A stretch of 64,000 nucleotides of DNA from Leucobacter weissii (GTDB taxonomy: Bacteria > Actinomycetota > Actinomycetes > Actinomycetales > Microbacteriaceae), in contig NZ_JAGDYM010000009.1 in assembly GCF_017565745.1 (NCBI RefSeq), positions 124,001 through 188,000 of the forward strand. The letters run 5' to 3'. The first letter of the stretch is position 1; the number at the start of each line of letters is the position of its first letter. The notes under the pieces were generated by a model. That model worked only from the letters and a program-made list of their open reading frames with translations, was not told where the DNA came from and did not search any database. Both the position numbers and the translations under genes were made by a program. Below are positions 1 through 7,542 of this stretch, piece after piece.

Positions 1-1272
1 CGGTCCCCCGCCCCGCTCGACGCGCTTCTGGATCGACTCCCACTGCTTGGTCAGCCTCTGCACGTCGTGAGTGAGCTGCTCCTCGGTGGCGCCCTCGGCC
101 GCCGTGCGCACGATCACGCCCGCACCGCTCGGGAGCACCTCCTTGAGGATCTTCTTGAGGCGGGCCCGCTCGGTGTCGGGAAGCTTCCGCGAGATGCCGT
201 TCATGGCGCCCCCGGGCACGTACACCAGGAATCTGCCGGGAAGCGAGATCTGGCTGGTCAGCCTGGCACCCTTGTGACCGACCGGATCCTTCGTCACCTG
301 CACGAGCACCTGGTCGCCGGGCTTGAGCGCGTTCTCGATCCGACGCGCGCTGTTGGTCCCCTCGAACTCGGACCAGTCGACCTCGCCGGAGTAGAGCACC
401 GCGTTCCGTCCGCGACCGATGTCGACGAACGCGGCCTCCATGCTCGGCAGGACGTTCTGCACCCGGCCGAGGTAGACGTTGCCGATCATCGAGGTCTCCG
501 CGGAGCGGGCGACGTAGTGCTCCACGAGCACGCCGTCCTCGAGCACGCCGATCTGAATGCGACCGGCGGTGGTGCGCACGATCATCTCGCGCTCGACGGC
601 CTCGCGACGCGCCAGGAACTCCGACTCCGTGATCACCAGGCGCCGGCGACGCCCGGCGTCGCGGCCCTCGCGGCGGCGCTGCTTCTTCGCCTCGAGCCGC
701 GTCGACCCCTTCACCTTCTGCGGCTCGGTGACCTGCGGGGCCTGGCGCTTCTGCTTCACGGGCGGCGCGTCGTCATCGCCGGCCTGACTCGTGCGCCGCC
801 GCCCGCGGCGGCGGCTCTGCCCGCCCTCGCGCTCCTCCGCGCGACCGCGCTCCTCCGCCGCGTCCTGAGGATCCTCGATGAAGCGCTGATCCAGCAGATC
901 GTCGAGCTGCCGCAGCGCGCTGCGGCGCTGGCGCGGCTGCACCGGGGGAACATCCGGGGCGAGGAACACCAGTCGAGCGGTCGCCCGGAACCGCTCCTCG
1001 GGCGTCAGCTCCGCCAGCGAGACCACCAGAGCCCGGCCGTCCTCGGCGACCACCGGTTCCGGTTCGGTCGTCTCCTCCCCCGCGGCGGCGGGAGCGGCCT
1101 CGGCCCCGGCTGGCTCCGTGCGCTCCGTCTCCGCCACGCGCCCCTGCTCATCGGAACCCGCTTCGGCCGGCGCCCCCGGCTCGGAGGGAGCGATCGCCCC
1201 CTCGTCGATCGCGGATGCCGCATGGTCCGCCTCGGCCGTGGTCGTCTCGTCATATTCTGAATCATTCACCAT
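1..1272 (-). CDS. rne: Ribonuclease E/G family endoribonuclease, N-terminal part (runs off the window)
   Basis: Single-strand-specific endoribonuclease for rRNA processing and mRNA decay. The open frame starts at ATG 1270-1272 (MVNDSEYDETTT), with an AAGGAG ribosome site at 1283-1288, and is still open at base 1, so 424 codons are visible. Residues 1 to about 110 are acidic and Ala/Pro/Glu-rich. Residues from about 110 to 220 are Arg/Lys-rich (RRRGRRR, KKQRRREGRDAGRRRR), as in actinobacterial RNase E/G N-terminal extensions. From about residue 229 the S1-type catalytic-domain start is clear: MIVRTTAGRIQIGVLEDG, then GNVYLGRVQNVLPSMEAAFVDIG and YSGEVDW. The catalytic Asp residues and zinc link lie outside the window. 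GTG at 1267-1269 is an alternative start. Confidence 0.9.
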   Translation of the reverse strand, partial: MVNDSEYDETTTAEADHAASAIDEGAIAPSEPGAPAEAGSDEQGRVAETERTEPAGAEAAPAAAGEETTEPEPVVAEDGRALVVSLAELTPEERFRATARLVFLAPDVPPVQPRQRRSALRQLDDLLDQRFIEDPQDAAEERGRAEEREGGQSRRRGRRRTSQAGDDDAPPVKQKRQAPQVTEPQKVKGSTRLEAKKQRRREGRDAGRRRRLVITESEFLARREAVEREMIVRTTAGRIQIGVLEDGVLVEHYVARSAETSMIGNVYLGRVQNVLPSMEAAFVDIGRGRNAVLYSGEVDWSEFEGTNSARRIENALKPGDQVLVQVTKDPVGHKGARLTSQISLPGRFLVYVPGGAMNGISRKLPDTERARLKKILKEVLPSGAGVIVRTAAEGATEEQLTHDVQRLTKQWESIQKRVERGGGP

Positions 1273-1504
1273 CGCTGGTGTACTCCTTATAGCCCGGCTC
1301 GACTGCGCGTCGCCCGGAAACCGTTCTGGCGGCGTCTCCGCCGCTGCACTTCATCTGCGCGCCGGCTGGTGCCAGGCGCCCGGCCATGTCCATGACCGCT
1401 GGTCGCATCGCGCGACCGAAAGACTGCTTCGTGCCCGACACGCTTCGGTGTCGGGCATCGCTCACCATTATGGCACGTTCAGACAGGGCCAGTAGGATCG
1501 CGGC
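1273..1504. promoter_or_regulatory. Divergent rne/VKOR intergenic region with a UUCG-loop hairpin
   Basis: This 232-bp region separates two divergent genes. A perfect 10-bp inverted repeat, TGCCCGACAC (1432-1441) and GTGTCGGGCA (1448-1457), encloses GCTTCG and would form a stable UUCG-type hairpin. It lies 160-185 nt before the rne start, where a long rne 5' leader could contain it. A -10-like TAGGAT (1493-1498, plus strand) lies 6 nt before the ATG at 1505, so the VKOR transcript is probably leaderless. I could not assign a convincing rne promoter. Confidence 0.5.
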
Positions 1505-2134
1505 ATGAGCGCTCCTTCCGTATCGGCAGAGAACCACCCGGTAGCCGCGCGCAGTCGCGGCTTCGCCATCTTCTCGATCCTGCTCGGGCTGATCGGCTGG
1601 TTCGCGTCGTTCGAGTTGCTCACGGAGTATCTGAAGACGCTCCAGGAACCCGACTACATCCCCAATTGCGCGGTCAGCCTCCTCGTCACCTGCGGCCCCA
1701 ACATGGGCTCGTGGCAGGGCTCGGTGCTCGGGTTCAGCAACACCATCATCGGGGTCAGCGCGTTCGTGGCCCCCATCGCGGTCGGTGTGGCGACGCTCGC
1801 GGGAGCCCGCTTCGCCCCCTGGTTCTGGGGGGTCTACCAGATCGGCCTGCTCGGCGGCTTCGTGCTGGTGAGCTGGCTCCAGTACCAGAGCATCTTCGAG
1901 ATCTTCACGCTCTGCCCCTGGTGCATGGTGATCTGGGCGGTGATGATCCCGTTGTGGTGGAACGGCCTCGTCCGGCCCTTCGCCGTCGGAGACATCCCGA
2001 TCGGCGAGCGCGGACGCCGCTTCGCACAGGCCGCTCACGGCTGGGTCTGGGTGATCGTGGTCGTGAACTACCTCGTCATCGCCGCGGTCGCGCAGTTCCA
2101 ACTCGACTGGCTGGCCGAGTTCTCGAGGATCTGA
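1505..2134 (+). CDS. Vitamin K epoxide reductase (VKOR) family membrane protein
   Basis: A 209-aa integral membrane protein of the VKOR family. In actinobacteria such proteins reoxidise DsbA-like thiol oxidases using menaquinone, supporting disulfide formation outside the membrane. The family cysteines are present: C55 and C63 in a periplasmic loop (NCAVSLLVTCG) and the active-site CxxC at C137-C140 (LCPWCMV) at the edge of a transmembrane segment. At least four hydrophobic helices are visible (about 20-42, 80-98, 107-125, 138-152), with a fifth near 185-200. It starts at ATG 1505 without a Shine-Dalgarno site. No DsbA-like partner lies next to it. Confidence 0.9.
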   Translation: MSAPSVSAENHPVAARSRGFAIFSILLGLIGWFASFELLTEYLKTLQEPDYIPNCAVSLLVTCGPNMGSWQGSVLGFSNTIIGVSAFVAPIAVGVATLAGARFAPWFWGVYQIGLLGGFVLVSWLQYQSIFEIFTLCPWCMVIWAVMIPLWWNGLVRPFAVGDIPIGERGRRFAQAAHGWVWVIVVVNYLVIAAVAQFQLDWLAEFSRI

Positions 2135-2186
2135 GCCGTCGGCACGGCGGCGCCCCGGTCCTCTGACCCTCCGGGCGATCGCGCGC

Positions 2187-2783
2187 TCAGACGCTCAGAC
2201 GCTCCCAGAGCGCGTCCACCTGGTCGAGCGTCTGCTCCAGGCTGCCGCCCGTATCGATCACGACATCGGCCACGGCGCGGCGCTCCTCGTTGCTCGCCTG
2301 GCTCGCGATGCGCTTCCGCGCCTCGTCCTCCGGAAGCCCGCGCAGCTCCACCAGGCGCCTGAGACGCAGATCGTCCGGCGCCTCCGCGATCACGATGAGA
2401 TCCCAGTCCTGATCGACCCGGCCCTCCACGAGCAGCGGCACGTCGTAGATCACGATCGCGTCGGGCCGCGCGGTCCCGATCTCCGCGATCCGGCGGGCGG
2501 CCAGCGCTCGCACCGCCGGATGGACGATCCCGTTCAGCTCCGCCAGAGCTCCGGGATCCCCGAACACCCGCCTCGCGAGCGCCGCGCGGTCGAGCGAGCC
2601 CTCGGAGCGGATCACCTCTTCGCCGAACCGCTCGCGCAGCCGGGCGAGGGCGGGCGTTCCGGGCTCGACCACCTCGCGCGCGAGCCCGTCGGCGTCGATG
2701 TGCGCCGCCCCGAGCTCCGCGAGCCTCGCGGCGATGGTCGACTTGCCCGAGGCGATGCCCCCGCTCAGCGCTACCAGCTTCAT
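2187..2783 (-). CDS. coaE: Dephospho-CoA kinase
   Basis: Catalyses the last step of coenzyme A synthesis, ATP-dependent phosphorylation of the 3'-OH of dephospho-CoA. The 198-aa frame starts with MKLVALSGGIASGKST: the P-loop is residues 8-16. DADGLAREVVEPGTPAL and DVPLLVE are CoaE signatures, and QASNEERRAVADVVIDTGG is the usual C-terminal motif. I chose ATG 2781-2783 over upstream in-frame starts because it puts the P-loop at the normal place and because TAACCT lies 7 nt upstream on the minus strand. Length is normal for a stand-alone CoaE. Proximity to rpsA and polA matches the mycobacterial order. Confidence 0.95.
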   Translation of the reverse strand: MKLVALSGGIASGKSTIAARLAELGAAHIDADGLAREVVEPGTPALARLRERFGEEVIRSEGSLDRAALARRVFGDPGALAELNGIVHPAVRALAARRIAEIGTARPDAIVIYDVPLLVEGRVDQDWDLIVIAEAPDDLRLRRLVELRGLPEDEARKRIASQASNEERRAVADVVIDTGGSLEQTLDQVDALWERLSV

Positions 2784-2790
2784 GGTTCTC

Positions 2791-2796
2791 AGGTTA
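2791..2796 (-). promoter_or_regulatory. Likely -10 element of coaE (leaderless)
   Basis: TAACCT on the minus strand, 7 nt before the coaE ATG. No Shine-Dalgarno site fits in that gap. It belongs to the window-wide leaderless pattern. Confidence 0.45.
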
Positions 2797-2853
2797 GCGG
2801 CTCGGTCCGAGCGTCCGGCCCGACGGGCTAAACTTCCCCCCGAGAGGAGACGC

Positions 2854-3471
2854 ATGCTCGAGATCATCACGGGAACCGTCCTCGCGAGCGCGGCCGGACT
2901 CAACGCCTACATCCCGCTGCTCGGGATCGGCCTCCTGTCGCGCTTCACGGAGATGGTGCAGCTGCCCGAGGGGTGGGCCTGGCTCGAGAACGACTGGGCG
3001 CTCGGCGTGATCGGCGTGCTGTTGCTCGTCGAGCTGATCGTCGACAAAGTGCCGGCCCTCGACAGCGTCAACGACGTGCTGCAGACCGTGGTGCGCCCGG
3101 CGTCGGGCGGGCTCGTCTTCTCGGCCGGATCCTCCAGCGAGACGGTCGCGGTCGCCGACCCCGCCGCCTTCGTCGGCTCGTCCCAGTTCTGGCCGTTCGT
3201 GCTCGGCGCCGTCGTGGCGCTGATCCCCCACCTGCTCAAGGCCGTCGCACGACCGGTGCTCAACGTGCTCACCGCGGGGGCCGGGGCGGCCGTCTCGAGC
3301 GCGCTGGAGGATCTCGGAGCGGCGCTCCTCACGATCCTCGCGGTGATCGTCCCGCTCCTCGCACTGGTCTGCGCCGTCGCGCTGATCGTGCTCCTCATCC
3401 GCCGTCTGAGGCGAGGGCTCGCTGCGCGGCGGGACCGCGCGTCCCGGGCCGGGGCGGGGACCGCGACCTAG
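2854..3471 (+). CDS. DUF4126 family membrane protein
   Basis: A 205-aa hydrophobic protein of the DUF4126 family, whose function is unknown. It opens with MLEIITGTVLASAAGLNAYIPLL, the typical family N-terminus, and carries VDKVPALDSVNDVLQTVVRPASGGLVFSA near residues 55-85. Further hydrophobic segments lie near residues 45-60, 110-130 and 160-190, followed by an Arg-rich cytoplasmic tail. ATG 2854 has GAGAGGAGA at 2842-2850 as ribosome site. A TAAACT at 2828-2833 could be the -10 element. It is divergent from coaE and convergent with rpsA. Confidence 0.8.
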   Translation: MLEIITGTVLASAAGLNAYIPLLGIGLLSRFTEMVQLPEGWAWLENDWALGVIGVLLLVELIVDKVPALDSVNDVLQTVVRPASGGLVFSAGSSSETVAVADPAAFVGSSQFWPFVLGAVVALIPHLLKAVARPVLNVLTAGAGAAVSSALEDLGAALLTILAVIVPLLALVCAVALIVLLIRRLRRGLAARRDRASRAGAGTAT

Positions 3472-3495
3472 CGGAGCTCGCGGGCGTACGGAACG

Positions 3496-3535
3496 GGTTC
3501 GGGCCCGGCTTCCGTGAAGAAGCCGGGCCCGAACC
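3496..3535. terminator. Bidirectional terminator between DUF4126 gene and rpsA
   Basis: Perfect 17-bp inverted repeat (3496-3512 and 3519-3535) with a 6-nt loop (CGTGAA). It sits in the 82-bp gap between two convergent genes. It is very GC-rich with no strong T-run, as is usual in high-G+C Gram-positives. Confidence 0.85.
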
Positions 3536-3553
3536 ACGAAGGCGCTCAGCGGA

Positions 3554-5011
3554 TCAGTTGCCTTCGAGCTGCGCCTTGAGCGCGGCGAGCGCCTCATCGT
3601 CGGCGAGCGCGCCGGAGGAGGAGACGTCTCCCGAGAAGTCCGAGGAGCTGTCGTCCCCGCCGCCCTGCGCGGCTGCGGCAGGAGCGGCGAGCGTCTCGCC
3701 GACCTGCTTCTTGTGCGCCTCCCAGCGCTCCTGAGCGGCGGCGTACTCCTGCTCCCACTGCTCGCGCTGGGTCTCGAAGCCTTCCTTCCACTCCTGGGTC
3801 TCGGGATCGAAGCCCTCGGGGTACTTGTACTCGCCGTTCTCGTCGTACTCGGCGGTCATGCCGTAGAGCGCCGGGTCGAACTCGGTGCCCTCGGGATCGA
3901 CGCCCTCGTTGGCCTGCTTGAGGCTGAGCGAGATGCGGCGGCGCTCCAGGTCGATGTCGATGATCTTGACGAAGACCTCCTGGTTCGCCTGCACGACCTG
4001 CTCCGCGAGCTCGACGTGCTGGTCGGAGAGCTCGGAGATGTGCACCAGGCCCTCGATGCCGTCCGCGACGCGCACGAACGCGCCGAAGGGCACGAGCTTG
4101 GTGACGACGCCCGGGGCGATCTGACCGATCGCGTGGGTGCGGGCGAAGACCTGCCACGGGTCCTCCTGGGTGGCCTTGAGCGACAGCGAGACGCGCTCGC
4201 GGTCCAGCTCGACCGAGAGCACCTCGACGGTGACCTCCTGGCCGACCTCGACCACGTCGGAGGCGTGGTCGATGTGCTTCCAGGAGAGCTCGGAGACGTG
4301 AACCAGGCCGTCGACGCCGCCGAGGTCGACGAAGGCGCCGAAGTTGACGATGGAGGAGATGACGCCCTTGCGCACCTGGCCGGGCTTGAGCTCGGCGAGG
4401 AAGGACGAGCGGCTCGCGGACTGGGTCTCCTCGAGGAGCGCCCGGCGCGACAGCACGACGTTGTTGCGGTTCTTGTCGAGTTCGAGGATCTTCGCCTCGA
4501 TCTCCTGGCCCAGGTACGGGGAGAGGTCGCGCACGCGCCGCAGCTCGATGAGCGACGCCGGGAGGAAGCCGCGCAGGCCGATGTCGACGATGAGACCTCC
4601 CTTGACGACCTCGATGACGGTGCCGGTGACGACGCCCTCGGTCTCCTTGATCCGCTCCACATCGCCCCAGGCGCGCTCGTACTGCGCGCGCTTCTTCGAG
4701 AGGATCAGGCGGCCTTCCTTGTCCTCCTTCTGGAGAACCAGCGCCTCGACCGCGTCGCCGACCTCGACGACCTCGCCCGGGTCGACGTCGTGCTTGATGG
4801 ACAGCTCGCGCGAGGGGATGACGCCCTCGGTCTTGTAACCGACGTCGAGCAGCACCTCGTCGCGGTCGATCTTCACCACGGTGCCCTCGATGAGGTCGCC
4901 GTCGTTGAAGAACTTCAGGGTCTCCTCGACCGCGGCAAGGAAGTCTTCGGCAGAGCCGATGTCGTTGATAGCGACCTGCTTGCTTGCCTGCTCGGTCGTT
5001 GCGTTCGTCAT
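3554..5011 (-). CDS. rpsA: 30S ribosomal protein S1
   Basis: A 485-aa S1 protein that binds mRNA on the 30S subunit. Four S1 (OB-fold) repeats are visible, at about residues 36-105, 123-187, 208-277 and 294-363. The last two are canonical (GVISSIVNFGAFVDLGGVDG and GVVTKLVPFGAFVRVADGIEG). The acidic tail, rich in Glu, Ser and Gly, is the actinobacterial form and lacks the last two repeats of enterobacterial S1. The start is ATG 5009-5011 (MTNATTEQASKQVAINDIG); upstream in-frame codons do not look like protein. It is transcribed alone with its own promoter and terminator. Confidence 0.97.
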   Translation of the reverse strand: MTNATTEQASKQVAINDIGSAEDFLAAVEETLKFFNDGDLIEGTVVKIDRDEVLLDVGYKTEGVIPSRELSIKHDVDPGEVVEVGDAVEALVLQKEDKEGRLILSKKRAQYERAWGDVERIKETEGVVTGTVIEVVKGGLIVDIGLRGFLPASLIELRRVRDLSPYLGQEIEAKILELDKNRNNVVLSRRALLEETQSASRSSFLAELKPGQVRKGVISSIVNFGAFVDLGGVDGLVHVSELSWKHIDHASDVVEVGQEVTVEVLSVELDRERVSLSLKATQEDPWQVFARTHAIGQIAPGVVTKLVPFGAFVRVADGIEGLVHISELSDQHVELAEQVVQANQEVFVKIIDIDLERRRISLSLKQANEGVDPEGTEFDPALYGMTAEYDENGEYKYPEGFDPETQEWKEGFETQREQWEQEYAAAQERWEAHKKQVGETLAAPAAAAQGGGDDSSSDFSGDVSSSGALADDEALAALKAQLEGN

Positions 5012-5394
5012 GAAATTGGTCTCCAGAATGGACAGGGAATCAGGCGGGGCACGCGAGTACCGGCTGTCGACGTTCCGACGCCGGATCCCTCGTCCCGCGC
5101 GTGGACATAGTGAATTCGTCACACATGTGACGCTCCAGCCTACCCTGATCGGACGCGGAAGACCAAGGCGGATGCAGTTCGATTTCACCTGAAGTTCATA
5201 CGATAGGCGCTCCGACCGCACTCACCGGGCTCCGAAGCGGCGGAGAACGGGCTCCGCGCGGCAGCGCAGAGGACCGTCATGAGCTGCTCGTCGAAGCCGT
5301 GCGAGGTGACCGCGAAGGGCCGTGGCGCGGAGACCCGCGCTCGTCACGCCGCGCGAGGCACGGGTCTGCGCTCCGGACGCCCTCCTGATCCTCA
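5012..5394 (-). promoter_or_regulatory. rpsA leader and promoter; remainder of the intergenic gap
   Basis: A 383-bp gap. On the minus strand TTGGTC (5161-5166) and TAGGCT (5137-5142), spaced 18 bp, form the likely rpsA promoter and imply a leader of about 120 nt. Just downstream of the -10 lies a perfect palindromic site, CGTCACA-CA-TGTGACG (5117-5132), at the expected start point. The leader also contains a hairpin at 5060-5084 with GTCG/CGAC and CCGGC/GCCGG pairs and one bulge. From 5170 to 5394 I see no gene or clear signal; part of it must hold the 3' end of the response-regulator transcript. Confidence 0.5.
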
Positions 5395-6063
5395 TCATCC
5401 TCGATCCGCGCGCACCGCCGGGCGGGCGATGCCGTGCTCGTAGGCGTGGATCGCCACCTGCACGCGGCTGCGGAGCCCCAGCTTCTGCATGACGCTCCGC
5501 AGCTGGCTCTTCGCCGTCGCCTCGGCCACCGTGAGCTCCGCGGCGATCTCGGCGTTGCTGAGCCCGCGGGCGCAGAGCAGGAACACCTCCCGCTCCCGCG
5601 GAGTCAGACCGGGCAGCACGGGCTCGGCCAGCCGATGCCGATCCTGCTCGGTCTCCAGCAGTTCCAGGAGATCCGCCGACCCGACCGCGGTCTCCCCCTC
5701 GTGCACCCGGCGTATCGTGTCGAGCAGCACCTCGGGCCGCGCGTCCTTGGTGAGGTAGGAACTCGCTCCCAGCCGGAGCGCTTCGAGCAGGGCGCGCCGG
5801 TCGCGGATGGTGGTCAGCACGATCGTGCGAGTGCCGGTCTCCGGCGGCATGCGACGCAGCACCTGCAGGCCGTTCAGACGCGGCATGCGCAGGTCGAGCA
5901 GGAGCACATCGGCGGTCTCGGCCGCGAGCGCGGGCATCACTTCCGCGCCGTCGGCCACCTCGCCCACGCAGCGCAGCCCGGGCCAGGCGTCGATGACGAG
6001 CCGGAGGCCCGAGGTGAACAGCGGCTGGTCGTCGGTCAGCAGCACCCGGATCGGCCCGCTCAT
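5395..6063 (-). CDS. NarL/FixJ (LuxR-type) response regulator
   Basis: A 222-aa response regulator. The receiver domain (about 1-120) has the acidic pair TDD (10-12), phospho-acceptor D57 (LLLDLRMPRLNG) and the conserved Lys in YLTKDARPE. The C-terminal LuxR-type helix-turn-helix is LTPREREVFLLCARGLSNAE followed by IAAELTVAEATAKSQLRSVM. The start at ATG 6061-6063 overlaps the stop of the upstream kinase (ATGA), so the two are translationally coupled. The inducing signal and target promoters cannot be read from the sequence. Confidence 0.93.
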   Translation of the reverse strand: MSGPIRVLLTDDQPLFTSGLRLVIDAWPGLRCVGEVADGAEVMPALAAETADVLLLDLRMPRLNGLQVLRRMPPETGTRTIVLTTIRDRRALLEALRLGASSYLTKDARPEVLLDTIRRVHEGETAVGSADLLELLETEQDRHRLAEPVLPGLTPREREVFLLCARGLSNAEIAAELTVAEATAKSQLRSVMQKLGLRSRVQVAIHAYEHGIARPAVRADRG

Positions 6064-7361
6064 CGCAGCACCGTCTCGGCGACGACACGCTGCGGGAGCA
6101 CGGCCGTGACCATGAACTCGTCGCCGTCCGCCTCGGCCGTGAGCCAACCGCCCGCCATGCGCGCTCGGGTCTGCATGCTGCCGATGCCGATGCCGGTTCG
6201 CGACTCCGCAACCGCATCGGCGCCCTGCGCCGGTTCGGGCGCGTCGATCTCCGCGCTCGAGAGGCCTCCCGCCGAGAACACGCGGAGCGCCAGCTGATCG
6301 CCGCGCCAATCGAGACCGATGCCGACTCGGGCCCCGCGTCCCTGATGCTTGAGCGCGTTGGTGAGCGACTCCTGCAGAATGCGCCGCACCGTCAGCTGCA
6401 GTCCGTCCGCGAGTTCCGGGCGCGGACCGGACTCCCGCAGCTCGATCCGAAGGCCGGCGGCGGCGAAGCGGTCGATCATGACGTCGAGATCTTCGAGCGA
6501 AGGGGCCGCCTCCCCGCTCGATTCGCCCTGGTCCAGCCGCTCGATCAGCGCGCGCACATCGACGAGCGACTCACGAGCGATCGTGCTGACGCGCTCCAGC
6601 ACCGGGTGGTCCGCCCCGCTGGCGATCGCCCCGTCGAGTTGCGCGATGATCACCGTCAGCGAGTGCGCCAGCACGTCGTGCACGTCATCGGCGATGGTCT
6701 GGCGCTGCGCGGTCAGCAGACGGGCCGTCTCGCTCGCGGCGAGCTCCCGCTCGGCGGCGGCGAGCACCTCGCGAGCCTGCTGCTCGCGCCGCCAGTATCG
6801 CAGCGCGGCGCCGAGTCCCCAGCTGCCGACGAGCAGGATCAGTGCTGCGAGCACGACCTCGACCGACGCCGGGATCCCGCCCGCGGGAATCCCTCCCGCC
6901 CAGGACGCCCACCCGTGCGCCGTGTCGGGCGCCCCGCCGACGCCGAGAAGGGCCGCCACCCGATCCGGCGCCACCATCAGCGCGCTCACGGCGACGGAGC
7001 AGAACACGCCCGTGATCGCCGCACGCAGCCGGAGCCTCCGCTCGTCGTGCATCGCGACCACGACGAGGACCAACCCGAAGCCGAGGTAGACCGGCCAGTC
7101 ATTCGACGTCGGCCCGGCGATCAGCCCCAGTGCCTGCAGCGCGGGGACCACCACGAGGGAGGCGAGCGAGACGCGCGGCAAGAACGGTGCGAGGGCGATC
7201 GCCGCACCGATGAGCACGAACGCGAACGGCCGATCCTCCAGCCGCCATCGGCCGGCCTCGCCGAGCCACCACAGCACGACGAACACGATCCCCCCGAGCG
7301 GGGCCGCCCACCTCGTCCAGCGGAAGAGCCGGTCCGATGCATTCGATCTCCGTACGGTCAT
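6060..7361 (-). CDS. NarL-family sensor histidine kinase
   Basis: A 433-aa membrane sensor kinase paired with the response regulator downstream. Residues about 17-185 hold six or so hydrophobic segments with short loops and no large extracellular domain, as in DesK-like kinases. The HisKA_3 dimerisation motif is IADDVHDVLAHSL with phospho-acceptor H228. The ATPase domain has the N-box RILQESLTNALKHQGRGA and a G-box GIGIGSMQTRARMAGG. It starts at ATG 7359-7361, with TAGTGT (7368-7373) 6 nt upstream, so it is probably leaderless. Intramembrane-sensing kinases of this kind often respond to envelope stress; that is inference. Confidence 0.92.
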   Translation of the reverse strand: MTVRRSNASDRLFRWTRWAAPLGGIVFVVLWWLGEAGRWRLEDRPFAFVLIGAAIALAPFLPRVSLASLVVVPALQALGLIAGPTSNDWPVYLGFGLVLVVVAMHDERRLRLRAAITGVFCSVAVSALMVAPDRVAALLGVGGAPDTAHGWASWAGGIPAGGIPASVEVVLAALILLVGSWGLGAALRYWRREQQAREVLAAAERELAASETARLLTAQRQTIADDVHDVLAHSLTVIIAQLDGAIASGADHPVLERVSTIARESLVDVRALIERLDQGESSGEAAPSLEDLDVMIDRFAAAGLRIELRESGPRPELADGLQLTVRRILQESLTNALKHQGRGARVGIGLDWRGDQLALRVFSAGGLSSAEIDAPEPAQGADAVAESRTGIGIGSMQTRARMAGGWLTAEADGDEFMVTAVLPQRVVAETVLR

Positions 7362-7367
7362 GAGACC

Positions 7368-7373
7368 ACACTA
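7368..7373 (-). promoter_or_regulatory. Likely -10 element of the two-component operon
   Basis: TAGTGT on the minus strand, exactly 6 nt before the kinase ATG. Confidence 0.45.
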
Positions 7374-7464
7374 GGAAAACGTCCTCCGATGCATCCAGCC
7401 GATCGCGTGAACTTCATCCAAAAGACGGATGCCGACCACCGAGCGCCGGATCCCGCCGTTCGAC

Positions 7465-7513
7465 GTCGCACGAACGGTCGTCCCCGCCCGCATCACACGG
7501 CCGTTCGTGCGAC
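7465..7513. repeat. 49-bp inverted-repeat element, copy 1
   Basis: GTCGCACGAACGG (7465-7477) is exactly complementary to CCGTTCGTGCGAC (7501-7513). One more A/T pair and part of a second extend the stem outward. The element is 49 bp long and lies downstream of polA. A second 49-bp element with the same outer arms is at 57885-57933. It may act as a polA terminator or belong to a small REP-like family. Confidence 0.7.
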
Positions 7514-7542
7514 GTGATCCGCGGGGCACGCCGTCGCGCACC

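Noticed and set aside
67-1260. A 397-codon open frame on the plus strand.
   Set aside because: It is the antisense shadow of the RNase E/G gene, rich in Arg, His and Leu with no family match. The minus-strand frame shows a clear S1 domain.
5222-5398. A 58-codon minus-strand frame just after the response regulator.
   Set aside because: Overlaps the regulator stop, very Arg-rich, no motif or ribosome site of its own.
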